DNA of 64,000 nucleotides from Kiritimatiellia bacterium (GCA_017450695.1 JAFSTA010000264.1:1-64000); one strand, 5' to 3'. Shown: positions 24,062 to 33,531, counted from the first letter of the stretch. Numbers and translations: made by a program. The notes: generated by a model from the letters alone, not told the origin.

Positions 24062-25348
24062 ATGCAAACCTACAAAAACAGAGTTTTTGACGAAATCATT
24101 CGCGATGCGCTGGATGCCAAAGGCGCAGTGCTGATTGAGGGCGCCAAGTGGTGCGGTAAAACCACGACCGCCGAACAAGCGGCCAAGAGCGTCATCTACG
24201 TCAACGATCCGAAACATCGTGAGCAATATGTCATGACGGCGCAGACGAATCCGCAACGTCTGCTTGCAGGGGATAATCCGCGTCTGATTGACGAGTGGCA
24301 GATTGCACCGGAACTTTGGGACGCGATTCGCTTTGACGTCGATCATTCCGACAAGGACGGAAAGTACATCCTAACGGGAAGCGCCGTGCCGTTGGACGAA
24401 GAGGCAAAAAAGAAGATACATCATTCCGGGACCGGTCGTTTCGCATGGATACGGATGCGCCCCATGTCCTTGTATGAGAGCCTGGAATCTTCGGGGAGCG
24501 TTTCGCTTTCCGATTTGTTCGCCGGGAGACGGACGCTTGGAGACGCAATGCCGCACACTCTCGAGGAGATGGCATATCTTACGTGTCGCGGCGGGTGGCC
24601 CAAGGCGACCGGGAAAAGTGGCAAGGCCGCGCTGCGCCAGGCGTTCGACTATGTCGATGCGATAGTCAACACCGACATTTCAAGGGTGGACGAAGTGCAG
24701 CGCGATCCTGACCTTGCGATGAGGATAATGACATCTCTCGCCAGACTGCAGGGCACGCAGTCGTCCGTTACGGCGATAAGGTCCGATCTCGCGCCGAATG
24801 TCTGCGGCGGCGGAGTTCATGAGAATACGGTCTATTCATACGTCGGGGCACTCAAGAAGATTTTTGTGGTCGAGGACATGCCCGCGTGGTGTCCTAACCT
24901 CCGTTGCAAGACGCCCATCCGCACGATGGACACAAGGTATTTCACGGATCCATCCATCGCGACGGCGGCGCTTGGACTCGGTCCCGGGAACCTGATGGAT
25001 GACTTGAAGACTTTCGGACTCTTGTTCGAGACCTTGGTCGCGAGGGACTTGCGGACATACGCGGCGGCGAACGACGGCAGGGTCAGCCACTATCGCGACA
25101 AGAACGGACTGGAGTGCGACGCAGTGATGCACTTGAGGGATGGTCGCTACGGCCTCATCGCGGTGAAGATTGGAGGGGCCTCGCTGATAGCCGATGGCAG
25201 GGCGAAACTGCAGCGGCTTGCGAACGAGATCGACACCAGGAAGATGAAGGAGCCGGCGTTTAGGATGATCGTCGTGGCTGAAGGTGATTTCGCTTATGAA
25301 GAGCCGGACGGGACGCTGATTTGTCCTATCGGGTGCCTAAAGCCATGA
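24062..25348 (+). CDS. AAA ATPase with DUF4143 domain
   Basis: 428 residues, complete. AVLIEGAKWCGKTTTAEQAA is the Walker A segment (G-A-K-W-C-G-K-T-T), PRLIDEWQIAPELWD the Walker B-like part, KYILTGSAVPLD the sensor. RPMSLYESLESSGSVSLSDLF and LTCRGGWPKAT lead into DUF4143 (DAIVNTDISRVDEVQRDPDL; YVGALKKIFVVEDMPAW). The C-terminal domain HYRDKNGLECDAVMHLRDGRY..IAVKIGG keeps a PD-(D/E)XK-like layout, though the usual E-x-K reads A-V-K, so catalytic activity is doubtful. Function of the family is unknown. Expressed from its own leaderless promoter under a 23-bp repeat array. Confidence 0.87.
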   Translation: MQTYKNRVFDEIIRDALDAKGAVLIEGAKWCGKTTTAEQAAKSVIYVNDPKHREQYVMTAQTNPQRLLAGDNPRLIDEWQIAPELWDAIRFDVDHSDKDGKYILTGSAVPLDEEAKKKIHHSGTGRFAWIRMRPMSLYESLESSGSVSLSDLFAGRRTLGDAMPHTLEEMAYLTCRGGWPKATGKSGKAALRQAFDYVDAIVNTDISRVDEVQRDPDLAMRIMTSLARLQGTQSSVTAIRSDLAPNVCGGGVHENTVYSYVGALKKIFVVEDMPAWCPNLRCKTPIRTMDTRYFTDPSIATAALGLGPGNLMDDLKTFGLLFETLVARDLRTYAAANDGRVSHYRDKNGLECDAVMHLRDGRYGLIAVKIGGASLIADGRAKLQRLANEIDTRKMKEPAFRMIVVAEGDFAYEEPDGTLICPIGCLKP

Positions 25349-25634
25349 GATGATAGGTGCGCTACTCTCCACTCGCCATGAATCGTCTGTACGATTTCAG
25401 CCGCCGCCTTGCCAGCGACAGGATAAGTGCGGGGTGCTTCGCGCCAGCTGAGATGCTGTGATGCTGAGAAGCAAGGGGATAAGTGGCGGCTGCGCCGCCT
25501 TGTGTCTCGTGTGAGGAAAAGTTTGCGCTTAGATGGCGGGGGTGTTTGTGGTACACTTCGATCCTGTCAAGATGAGTGCGGCGGGAGTTGCGGTTGGATG
25601 GTTGGCGGAACCGGACCGCTTGGCGGGGAAGACC
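25349..25634. repeat. intergenic with a one-hairpin R2 fragment
   Basis: GCTTCGCGCCAGCTGAGATG and GCTGAGAAGC units, then only the first hairpin of R2 (25478-25500, GGCGGCTGCGCCGCC). The last ~130 bp, before the kinase remnant, shows nothing clear. Confidence 0.55.
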
Positions 25635-26562
25635 ATGATGGATGTGAAAGTAGAAGCGGGGAAACAGCTTGACGCGTATCGCGTGTGCCGTCTGCTGGGA
25701 AGCGGCGGCATGGGGGCCGTGTATGAGGTGGAGGATGCCTCCGGCAAACGGTTTGCGCTGAAGCTTTTTACGGTAACCGAGAAGAACCGCGCGTTTTTGG
25801 CAAAACGTTTTCTCGCGGAGGCGAAACTGCTCACCACCTTGGATCATCCTCGCCTTGTGAAGGTGCATGATGCCGGGGAGCTGGACGGTGCCCCTTTCTT
25901 TACGATGGACCTTGTGCTGAATGCGCAGGGTGAGCCGGAAACGCTGGAGACCGCGCGGCGTCGCGGCGGCATCTTGGTTCCTCGCTACGCCCAACTCGCC
26001 GGAGGAATTCCCGCCGGGGCCGGGCGCGCTGCAAGTTTCAGGTCCGGCGGACCTGGACGGGGTGGATATCGGGAGCGTGACCTCGCTGGCCGTGAAAGGA
26101 AAACTGGGTGAGGTCGCGCACAATCAGTTCGGCAAGTAGCCGAATCTCCGGCAGATGACGGTGGAGGAGGGCGTGTGGCGAATCGGTGACGCGGCGTTTT
26201 TCGGTTGTACAAACTTGGAATCGGTGGCGTTTCCCGACTCGCTCACCAGCATCCGTCCCTGCGCTTTCGGCGATTGCGTGAGGTTGCGCCGGGTCTGGTG
26301 CGGAACAGGGTTGGCGGAAGTTGGGCAGGCGGCTTTCGGCGGATGCAAGAACCTGCAAAACATCTATTTCAACGGGGATGCGCCGAAGCAGCTCGGTACG
26401 CGCATCCTGGTGCGGACGCCTGCGACACTCGTGAACCATGTCCGGTCCGGCGCGAAGGGCTGGGGTGTACGCTGGCCCGCCAACGATGACTTTTCCCGTC
26501 CCGTCGCGGTGGTGGAGCCGCAGGCTTTGACGAACCTTTGGAAGGAGACGTTGCGCAGATGA
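25635..26562 (+). pseudogene. Ser/Thr protein kinase fused to BspA-type leucine-rich repeats, decayed
   Basis: GGGGAAG precedes ATG 25635 (or 25638). The kinase N-lobe is clear: YRVCRLLGSGGMGAVYEVED (Gly-rich loop), FALKLF (ATP-binding Lys), RFLAEAKLLTTLDHPRLVKV (C-helix), then a hinge-like FFTMDLVL. Near 25985 the frame shifts and the C-lobe, including H-R-D and D-F-G, is missing. The other frame continues FPPGPGALQVSGPADLDGVD, meets TAG at 26137-26139, then gives LRR_5 repeats: VWRIGDAAFFGCTNLESVAF, SIRPCAFGDCVRLR, VGQAAFGGCKNLQNIYF. The last part is open from 26155 and its TGA overlaps the sigma-factor ATG (ATGA, 26559-26562). A kinase-LRR protein next to an ECF sigma factor is a known PVC arrangement. 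Confidence 0.7.
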
Positions 26563-27155
26563 TTCCGAATACGCCACAGACCTTGCTTCGCAAGATTGCC
26601 GAACACGCGAACGGCGACGATGCCGCCGAATGGGAGCGTTGTGTGGAACTCTACACGCCGGTGATCCGCCAGTTCGTCTCGGAGAAGGGAAGGCAGAAGA
26701 AGGCCGACGTGGATGACATGGTGCAGGACATTTTCGTCCGTCTGGTGGAAGTGTTGCGGGAGAAGGCATACCGGTCGGAGAAGGGGCGCTTCCGGACTTA
26801 CCTGGCGACAATGGTCCGGCATCTGTTGATCGACCGTTACCGTCGCGCGCTCGTTCGCGGGGCGGAGCGCGAGGTTTCCCTGGACGGGTCCTGCGCGTCG
26901 TTGGTCGGGGGCGATGACGACGTGGTTGTCCAGATCGATCTGCGCCTGCGGTTCGCGCGCCATGCCGCCGCCGTGGAACACGTCTTGGGCAAGACGATGC
27001 TCGACCCCAGGACGGTGGCGGCCTACCGCGAATACGCGCTCAACGAAGAGCCGGCAACGGAAGTCGCGGCGCGTCACGGTCTCACGCTCAACGCGCTCCG
27101 CCAGATCAAATTCCGCGTGAACAAAATGATCGCCGCGCTGGAAGCCAGTTTGTAG
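26559..27155 (+). CDS. ECF-type RNA polymerase sigma factor
   Basis: 198 residues from ATG 26559 (AAGGAG 11 bp upstream). Region 2: ELYTPVIRQFV...DVDDMVQDIFVRLVEVL..KGRFRTYLATMVRHLLIDRYRRA, with the typical D-D-M-V-Q-D-I-F and F-R-x-Y-L motifs. Region 4: YALNEEPATEVAARHGLTLNALRQIKFRVNKMI, a helix-turn-helix. It is intact although the upstream kinase-LRR gene, with which it overlaps, is broken. Regulation through that kinase has probably been lost; what now controls it is unknown. Target promoters cannot be inferred here. Confidence 0.85.
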   Translation: MIPNTPQTLLRKIAEHANGDDAAEWERCVELYTPVIRQFVSEKGRQKKADVDDMVQDIFVRLVEVLREKAYRSEKGRFRTYLATMVRHLLIDRYRRALVRGAEREVSLDGSCASLVGGDDDVVVQIDLRLRFARHAAAVEHVLGKTMLDPRTVAAYREYALNEEPATEVAARHGLTLNALRQIKFRVNKMIAALEASL

Positions 27156-27470
27156 TTCGCCCCCGCCCACGCTTGCAAGGGAATAGGAAACTAGGATGAT
27201 ACAGCCGATGCCATTGGTAGTGTTAAATACCTGAAGCGACTACAACCGCCTGAACCCCGAATTCTTCTCCCTTGCCTAGAGGTTCAAGGTTGGGTGGTTA
27301 GGTGGTTGGTTTGGTGGTGAAGGATAGGAACTTATCCTCATTTCCATTCCCGTGCGCGCGCTTAACATTTGGAACTGGCGCGTAACGTCTGAGATTTTTT
27401 CGAAATTTGGCGAGTGAAAGATGGTTGGAATTATGGTACACTGGCGTCAATCTTAACGGAGGATGTACGG
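27156..27470. other. intergenic, weak repeats and leader of the mannosidase gene
   Basis: GGTTGGGTGGTTAGGTGG nonamers near 27290-27318 and a TTGCCTAGAGGTTCAAGG element related to the outer arm of the 21083 inverted repeat. No gene. GGAGG at about 27459 is the Shine-Dalgarno of the next gene; I could not place a convincing promoter. Confidence 0.5.
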
Positions 27471-30005
27471 ATGAAACAGGTTTGTTTGTTGGCGGGGATG
27501 CTTTGCGCGGCATGTGCCGCGTTCGGTTTTCAGAAGGTCGGGTTGTCGGGTACGTGGAAACTGTGTCAGGCGGATGGCGATTCTACCGTGTATGACATGA
27601 CCATTCCGGGGGGTATCCACACGGCGTTGCTGGATGCGAAGAAGATCCCGGATCCGTTCTTTGGAAGAAACGAGCTGGATGTACAGTGGGTCGGGCAGAA
27701 GGATTGGATCGTCGAGCGTTCGTTCCATGTCGATGCGAGTCTGCTGTCGCATGATTCGGTCATCCTGCGTCTGGAGCACGTCGATACCTTCTGCGAGATT
27801 TCGATCAACGGAGAGAGGGTGGGGGAGACGGCGAACTATTTCCGTCGGTATGATTTTGACGTGAAGCGGTTTCTGAAGCCTGGCGTGAACACGTTCACCG
27901 CGCTGTTCCGTTCCGCCGACAACAAGACGGAAGAGCTGGGCGAGATGTTGCCGTATGAGATCCCGATGGTCAACAACGGAATCGTGCCGCACATGAACCT
28001 GATCCGCAAGCCGATCTGCCACGGTGGCTGGGACTGGGGTCTGGCGTTGATGGTCACGGGGTTCGCGGACGAGCCGCTGCTGATCGCCACCGACACGGCG
28101 CGGATCGACTACGTGTATTGCGACCAGCAGCACGAGAAGGATGTCGTGAAGCTCACCGTCCATGCGGATGTCACCTCGCCGAACGGCGGCGACACCAAGA
28201 TGCGCGTCTCGGTGGAGGAGACGGGCGAGACGGTCGAGGGAACGGTCACGCTCGATCCCGGAAAGAACAGTCTCTCGGCGCCGGTCGAGATCGAGAACCC
28301 GAAGCTGTGGTGGCCGTCCGGTTCGGGCGAGCAGAACCTTTACACGATCACGGTCACGGTGGGCGATTCCTCCTTCACGCGCAAGATCGGCCTGCGCACG
28401 GTCGAGGTGATCAACAAGCCGGACCAGTGGGGGACGAGCATGTCCTTCCGGATCAACGGCAGGGACGTCTTCTGCAAGGGCGCGAACTGGATTCCCTGCG
28501 ACGCGTTCATCAATCGCCAGACGCCGGAGAAGATCCGCGACCTGCTCCAATCGGCGAAGGACGCGAACATGAACATCGTCCGGTTGTGGGGCGGCGGGCA
28601 GTTCGAGAGCGACGCCTTTTACCAGATTTGCGACGAGCTGGGCATCATGATCTGGCACGACTTCATGTTCTCCTGCGCGCTCTATCCTGCGACGCAGGAG
28701 TTCCTCGATGAGATCCATGCGGAACTACAGCACCAGATCCGTCGGTTGCGCGACTACGCCTCCATCATCTTGTGGTGCGGCGACAACGAGTGCATCGGCG
28801 CGTTGGGCTGGTTCGAGGCGAGCCGCAAGAGCCGCGACCGCTACTTGCTGAACTACGACCACCTGAACCAGGTGCTGGCGGCAGCTTGCAAGCAGTTGGA
28901 TCCCTCCCGCGTCTTTTGGCCTTCCTCGCCGTGCGGCGGTCCTGGGGACTTCGGCGACGGCTGGCACAATGACCGTACCGGCGACATGCACTTTTGGGAG
29001 GTGTGGCACAGCAACAAGGAGTTCGCGAAGTACTACAGCGTGAAGCCTCGCTTCTGCTCCGAGTTCGGTTTCCAGTCTTTCTCGTCCCGCGAGGTTGCCC
29101 TGAAATTCTGCAAGGAGGAAGACCTGAATCCCTTGGCGCCGGACTTTGAGTACCACCAGAAGAACGTGGGCGGCAACACGCGCATCCTCTCCACGATGGC
29201 GAACTACTTCCGTTTTCCGGAAGGGACGGATTCGGTACTCTACCTCTCCCAGGTGCAGCAGGCGATGGCGATCCGTACCGCCGTCGAGGCGTGGCGGCAC
29301 CTGCAGCCGCGCTGCATGGGTACGATCTTCTGGCAGCTCAACGACAACTGGCCGGTCGCCTCCTGGTCGAGCATTGAGTACGGCGGTAAGTGGAAGCACC
29401 TCCAGTACCACGCCAAGCGGTTCTACGCGCCGCTGGCGATCTGCGCCACGCCCTCCGACTACGATCCGGGCCTGATCGAGATCTGGGCGGTCAACGACCA
29501 CGACGAGACGTTGACCTGCGCCGCGCGGGTGGATTTGTGGCAGGTAGATGGCGAACGCGCGATCCAGCGTTTCGACCTCTCCACGGAAATCGATCCCCGT
29601 TCCGCGAAGCAGCTGAAGAGCGTACGCGTCTCCGACTTCGGCGACGACAAGGAACGTCTCGCCCGCTTCCTCGCGCTGGAGATCAGCGCGGTTGTCGATG
29701 GCAAGCGCGAAATCTCGCGGAACGAGTGGGTCTTTCCGAAGTACAAGACGCTCAACTTGGCCAAGGCGGACGTGAAAGTCGAGGCGGCGGAACGGAATGG
29801 AGAGTGGACGGTCGAGGTATCGACAGATCGTCCGGCGTTCTTCGTCTGGCTGAACACCTCCGTGCGGGGCGAGTTCAGCGACAACAGCTTCCTGTTGCTG
29901 CCGGGGCAGTCAAGGTTGCTCACCTTCAAGCGGAAGGGCGAGGGTACTTTCGACGAGTTCAAGAAGAGCCTGAGCCTGATGCACCTGCGTCAGACTTACC
30001 GGTAA
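27471..30005 (+). CDS. secreted beta-mannosidase-like glycoside hydrolase (GH2)
   Basis: 844 residues. ATG 27471 follows GGAGG and opens a signal peptide (MKQVCLLAGMLCAACAAFGF). Sugar-binding jelly roll (LSGTWKLCQADGD...VERSFHVD), immunoglobulin-like domain, then TIM barrel: FCKGANWIPCDAFINR, MNIVRLWGGGQFESDAFYQI, LGIMIWHDFMFSCALYP, WCGDNECIGAL with the N-E acid/base, and CSEFGFQSFSS with the nucleophile Glu. FWQLNDNWPVASWSSIEYGG is typical of the mannosidase subgroup. Hydrolyses terminal beta-mannose, from outside the cytoplasm given the signal. The ABC transporter genes follow 128 bp downstream but are separated by repeat DNA, so linkage is weak. Confidence 0.88.
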   Translation: MKQVCLLAGMLCAACAAFGFQKVGLSGTWKLCQADGDSTVYDMTIPGGIHTALLDAKKIPDPFFGRNELDVQWVGQKDWIVERSFHVDASLLSHDSVILRLEHVDTFCEISINGERVGETANYFRRYDFDVKRFLKPGVNTFTALFRSADNKTEELGEMLPYEIPMVNNGIVPHMNLIRKPICHGGWDWGLALMVTGFADEPLLIATDTARIDYVYCDQQHEKDVVKLTVHADVTSPNGGDTKMRVSVEETGETVEGTVTLDPGKNSLSAPVEIENPKLWWPSGSGEQNLYTITVTVGDSSFTRKIGLRTVEVINKPDQWGTSMSFRINGRDVFCKGANWIPCDAFINRQTPEKIRDLLQSAKDANMNIVRLWGGGQFESDAFYQICDELGIMIWHDFMFSCALYPATQEFLDEIHAELQHQIRRLRDYASIILWCGDNECIGALGWFEASRKSRDRYLLNYDHLNQVLAAACKQLDPSRVFWPSSPCGGPGDFGDGWHNDRTGDMHFWEVWHSNKEFAKYYSVKPRFCSEFGFQSFSSREVALKFCKEEDLNPLAPDFEYHQKNVGGNTRILSTMANYFRFPEGTDSVLYLSQVQQAMAIRTAVEAWRHLQPRCMGTIFWQLNDNWPVASWSSIEYGGKWKHLQYHAKRFYAPLAICATPSDYDPGLIEIWAVNDHDETLTCAARVDLWQVDGERAIQRFDLSTEIDPRSAKQLKSVRVSDFGDDKERLARFLALEISAVVDGKREISRNEWVFPKYKTLNLAKADVKVEAAERNGEWTVEVSTDRPAFFVWLNTSVRGEFSDNSFLLLPGQSRLLTFKRKGEGTFDEFKKSLSLMHLRQTYR

Positions 30006-30133
30006 AGCTGTTCGCCCGGCTGAGAAGCGGGGGAGCTGAGAGGCTGAGAAGTGGCACTTCCGCTTATGAGTGACGAACGAAAAGCTAACAGCCACCAGCT
30101 AAAAGCAAACAGCCAGCATAAAGGAGATTGGAT

Positions 30134-30880
30134 GTGTCGGGGGAAGTGCGACCAGATGACGGGCAGGCGGCTCGTCTGCCGGAGAGCGATGTAGTACGGC
30201 TGGAGGATGTCAAGCGGCATTATCTGGTTGGAGACGAGACCGTGCGCGCGCTGGACGGCGTTTCGTTCAGCATCGAGAAGGGCGGGTACTGGGCGATCAT
30301 GGGACCGTCCGGTTCCGGCAAGAGCACGATGCTGAACATCCTCGGTTGCCTCGACCAGCCCACATCGGGTGCCTACTGGTTGAACGGCGAGAACGTGGCG
30401 GAGATGGATGACGACGAGTTGAGCGACCACCGCCTGAAAAACCTCGGTTTCGTCTTCCAGAGCTTCAACCTGATCTCGCAACTGACGGTGTGCGAGAACA
30501 TCGAGGTGCCGATGATGTACCTCGGCGTTTCCCCGTCCGAGCGTCGCGCCCGTGCGGAGGCGCTGGCAGAGCGTGTCGGCATGTCCCATCGTCTGCGCCA
30601 CCTCCCCGCCGAACTCTCCGGCGGCCAGCGCCAGCGCGTGGCCATCGCGCGCGCGCTGGCCAACGATCCGCCCGTGATTCTCGCCGATGAGCCGACGGGA
30701 AACCTCGACACCGCCACCAGCATCCAGATCATGGAGCTTTTCCAGGAACTTTACGAGCAGGGCAAGACGATCATCCTTGTCACCCACGAACCGGACATCG
30801 CCGCCTACGCGAAATCCAGCATTGTCCTCAAAGACGGCAAGCTGATGTCCATCAGCAGAAACGACGGGAAGAAGGTATGA
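30134..30880 (+). CDS. ABC transporter ATP-binding protein (LolD/MacB type)
   Basis: 248 residues. GTG 30134 chosen: AAGGAG at 30121-30126 sits 7 bp before it, while the earlier TTG (30128) would be too close. Walker [11 protein letters not shown]-loop [14 protein letters not shown], signature [15 protein letters not shown], Walker [17 protein letters not shown]-loop VTHEP. Typical of the ATPase of MacB/LolD exporters or lipoprotein-extraction systems. Its permease partner is at 33536, 2.65 kb away, because a restriction-modification pair lies between. The stop overlaps the methyltransferase ATG (ATGA, 30877-30880). Confidence 0.92.
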   Translation: MSGEVRPDDGQAARLPESDVVRLEDVKRHYLVGDETVRALDGVSFSIEKGGYWAIMGPSGSGKSTMLNILGCLDQPTSGAYWLNGENVAEMDDDELSDHRLKNLGFVFQSFNLISQLTVCENIEVPMMYLGVSPSERRARAEALAERVGMSHRLRHLPAELSGGQRQRVAIARALANDPPVILADEPTGNLDTATSIQIMELFQELYEQGKTIILVTHEPDIAAYAKSSIVLKDGKLMSISRNDGKKV

Positions 30881-30884
30881 ATAA
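30872..30884 (+). repeat. left copy of a flanking direct repeat of the inserted R-M pair
   Basis: AAGG-T-ATGAATAA here matches AAGG-ATGAATAA at 33532-33543, just at the start of the permease gene. The two copies bracket the R-M genes exactly. Confidence 0.5.
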
Positions 30885-32412
30885 ACGGAAACAAACTGTG
30901 ATGGATATTGGTAGCACAGTCGTGAAACGTTGCGATGCTGAACTCCGTGTTGTGCTGGTCGGTCTATCTGGTAGTAACAGAGTAGCAGATATGCCAGGGT
31001 ACTACGCTTATCGCGTAACCCGTGATGACAAAATCACCGAGGAAGATGCAAAGCGGATTAACGAAATTTGGCTCTTTGATGATGCGCTGGAGTCGAATAC
31101 TTATCGAGCGGAATTCCTCGGGATGAAGACCGGCAAGGAACTGGTCAAGGATTACGGTTATCCAGCAAAAGGAAAGGCGCATGGCGGCAAATACCTTCTC
31201 TTCAAGACGATGACTCGTTATCCGTTTGTTGCGGAAGATGCGTTGGGTGAGGTGGGCAAGGTGATTGTACGGCTTAAAGATTTCTCCCATTCCCCGAATG
31301 TCCGTAAGCAACTGAAGGCATTTCTTGAATCGCCAGAGCGCAATGATCCGTCCCTTTTGAATAAACTGCCCAACATGATTACCGTTCTGCATCCTGAACA
31401 GCTATGTGTCTGCGAGGGTGCGATCCAGATGGATTTATTCGATGCGATTGTGCAAGATACCGTCAAGCAATACGCAAAGCCCCAGCAGGCATCATACCGA
31501 ATTGTTTCCCTCTTTTCAGGTTGCGGCGGATTAGACCTTGGTTTTGTGGGAGGTTTCAATTTCCTTGGGAGAGAGTTCGGCAGAAACAATTTTGACATCG
31601 TCTGGGCGAATGAGTTGAATCCGAACGCCTGCAAGACTTACGAGCGGAATTTCGGTACGCATATTGTGTGTGGAGACATAACGGACGCAATCAAATCCAT
31701 GCCGACGGATGTCGATGTGGTCATGGGAGGTTTCCCGTGCCAAGACATTTCCATCAATGGAAAGATGCTTGGCATAAAGGGCAAACGAAGCGGTTTGTAT
31801 TCCTACATAGTGGAAGCGGTGAAGAGATGCCGTCCGAAGGTATTTCTTGCGGAGAATGTCGGAAGCCTTATGCTCAGGCAAAACGAGTATTCCTTCAAAA
31901 CGATCCTTTCTGACTTCGAGTCCCTTGACTACCATGTTACGTATAAGGTTTATCATGCAGAACAATATGGAGTTCCGCAGACGCGAGAGAGGGTGATTTT
32001 CGTCGGTACGCGAAAGGATTTGCCAAGGTTCACACCCCCAGAACCCGTTTCGGGTAGGCCTATCACGTGTGGGGAAGCTTTGCGCGATCTTGAATGCATG
32101 TCCGCTGACAAAGAGTTTTCGCACATCTGGAGTAGGGCAGCACCCTCTGGTGAGCAAGGTAGTCGCAAAATGGTCGAAGACCGTCCCGGTTACACGATCC
32201 GTGCGGAGTGCCACGGGAACATCCAATTCCACTACAGGTTACCTCGACGGCTCTCGATGCGAGAGGCGGCGCGCATACAGTCGTTTCCAGATTCTTTTGT
32301 CTTTCCGTGTGGCATTCGCGAGACGGAGCGACAGATCGGTAACGCGGTTCCTCCTGTGCTGGCGTGGTACATCGCACGCGAGGTGCAGAAAGTGCTGGAA
32401 GTAACGAAATGA
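30877..32412 (+). CDS. C5-cytosine DNA methyltransferase with ~200-residue N-terminal extension
   Basis: 511 residues. Motif I IVSLFSGCGGLDLGFVGG appears only near residue 210; then VVMGGFPCQDISINGK (catalytic PCQ), VFLAENVGSL (ENV), YGVPQTRERVIFVG and QIGNAVPPVLAWYIA (motif X). The first ~200 residues (VLVGLSGSNRVADMPGYYAY.., KGKAHGGKYLLFKTMTRYPF) are not part of the standard fold and may add target recognition or self-regulation. A second ATG at 30901 could be the real start. It overlaps the ABC ATPase stop by ATGA upstream and the endonuclease start by ATGA downstream (32409-32412), so it is translated from the host operon's message. Confidence 0.9.
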   Translation: MNKRKQTVMDIGSTVVKRCDAELRVVLVGLSGSNRVADMPGYYAYRVTRDDKITEEDAKRINEIWLFDDALESNTYRAEFLGMKTGKELVKDYGYPAKGKAHGGKYLLFKTMTRYPFVAEDALGEVGKVIVRLKDFSHSPNVRKQLKAFLESPERNDPSLLNKLPNMITVLHPEQLCVCEGAIQMDLFDAIVQDTVKQYAKPQQASYRIVSLFSGCGGLDLGFVGGFNFLGREFGRNNFDIVWANELNPNACKTYERNFGTHIVCGDITDAIKSMPTDVDVVMGGFPCQDISINGKMLGIKGKRSGLYSYIVEAVKRCRPKVFLAENVGSLMLRQNEYSFKTILSDFESLDYHVTYKVYHAEQYGVPQTRERVIFVGTRKDLPRFTPPEPVSGRPITCGEALRDLECMSADKEFSHIWSRAAPSGEQGSRKMVEDRPGYTIRAECHGNIQFHYRLPRRLSMREAARIQSFPDSFVFPCGIRETERQIGNAVPPVLAWYIAREVQKVLEVTK

Positions 32413-33431
32413 AAAAAAGCGATTTTGAAAGATTGCTGGATGTCTGCTGTGGTACGCTTACCCATGAGGCACGTAAAGAAGGTTTCAAGACTTCACAACA
32501 GTTCGAGAACCGAGTGCGCGAAGTATTGAATGATTTGCTGAGAGATGAAAACGACTTGAACGTCGATTTCTCGCCACCACCTCAGGCTTTTCCTGATATA
32601 GCGATTGGAGAGTATGGCGTTGAGGTGAAGTTTACGCTTTCGGATACTTGGAAAAGCATAGCTAATAGCATACAGGAATCACAACGAGTTGACAGTGTAA
32701 AATACATTTATATCGTGTTTGGGAAAATGGGCGGGAAGCCAGAGGTTCGGTGGGGAGACTATGAAAAGAGTGTCATCCATGTGCGTACATCCCACGTGCC
32801 GCGATTTGAAGTCGAGCTGCCTCCGAAAGGTGCCGTGGGGAAACCCTCGTTATTTGACTTGATGGGCGTGTCTTATGATACGTTTTCGAAATTGGACATT
32901 TCCGAAAAAATGAAGTTTGTACGGGCATACGCGCGAAAAATCCATCCGAACGAGCGTCTTTGGTGGATGGGAGATGATGCTGGTGACGAACACTCTTTGC
33001 CGCTGAATATTCGACTGTACACGAATCTGACAGACGAGGAGAAGATTCGTTACCGTGCGGAAGCGTTGTTGCTCTGTCCCATGGTTCTCAAGTCTGGCCG
33101 TGTGAGGGACAAATACAACGATGTTGTCATGTTTATGCTGTCGTACCACGGTGTACTGTGCCATCAGGCGCGGGATTTGTTTTCCGCCGGAAGTGTGGCA
33201 AATCCTGACAATGATGACAACGGTGGTTTGTACATAGAGCGGGCTGTGAAACTTCTCGAAAATGCGATGCTGGCGGCATCCGCCGAGATGGAAGATGCGC
33301 TTTTTGTTGAATACTGGGGCGAGAGCGTCAAGCCGGAAGACCGCATACGAAAATGGCTTGAGAAAGCTGACGCAGTAGCGTCTGGGTGGAAACCTTCGGT
33401 TTCGCTATTTGGGGGGAGATATGCGAAATAA
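32409..33431 (+). CDS. type II restriction endonuclease-like protein (PD-(D/E)XK)
   Basis: 340 residues from ATG 32409 (ATGA overlap with the methyltransferase). The catalytic core is clear: FPDIAIGEYGVEVKFT gives P-D...E-V-K with the right spacing, preceded by an N-terminal helical region (TSQQFENRVREVLNDLL). Later parts (DLMGVSYDTFSKLDISEKMKF, RKIHPNERLWWMGDD) do not match a family I can name. Its tight coupling to a C5 methyltransferase makes it the cognate endonuclease. It should cut DNA that lacks the partner's methylation. It appears complete. Confidence 0.75.
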   Translation: MKKSDFERLLDVCCGTLTHEARKEGFKTSQQFENRVREVLNDLLRDENDLNVDFSPPPQAFPDIAIGEYGVEVKFTLSDTWKSIANSIQESQRVDSVKYIYIVFGKMGGKPEVRWGDYEKSVIHVRTSHVPRFEVELPPKGAVGKPSLFDLMGVSYDTFSKLDISEKMKFVRAYARKIHPNERLWWMGDDAGDEHSLPLNIRLYTNLTDEEKIRYRAEALLLCPMVLKSGRVRDKYNDVVMFMLSYHGVLCHQARDLFSAGSVANPDNDDNGGLYIERAVKLLENAMLAASAEMEDALFVEYWGESVKPEDRIRKWLEKADAVASGWKPSVSLFGGRYAK

Positions 33432-33531
33432 AGATTGTGAAGAACTATTCTCTATCGGTCTAGCTACGAGGATTCCACGGAGGGGGTGTTCCAGTATGGA
33501 AAGTCCACTATCATGCGAGCAGGGAAATGGT

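Noticed and set aside
25349-26111. Complete Ser/Thr kinase at 25635
   Set aside because: The Gly-rich loop and Lys are present, but H-R-D and D-F-G are absent and the frame shifts near 25985, so it cannot be a working kinase.
21611-26139. Possible recoding of TAG as an amino acid (TAG interrupts conserved frames at 21611 and 26137)
   Set aside because: Both genes also carry frameshifts or deletions, and intact genes in the window (for example 16323-18806, 37367-38731) end in TAG. Ordinary pseudogene stops explain it.
30877-33431. Insertion-sequence origin of the R-M pair
   Set aside because: No transposase frame, no terminal inverted repeats found; only a short direct repeat that may be partly chance, since M-N-K starts are common.
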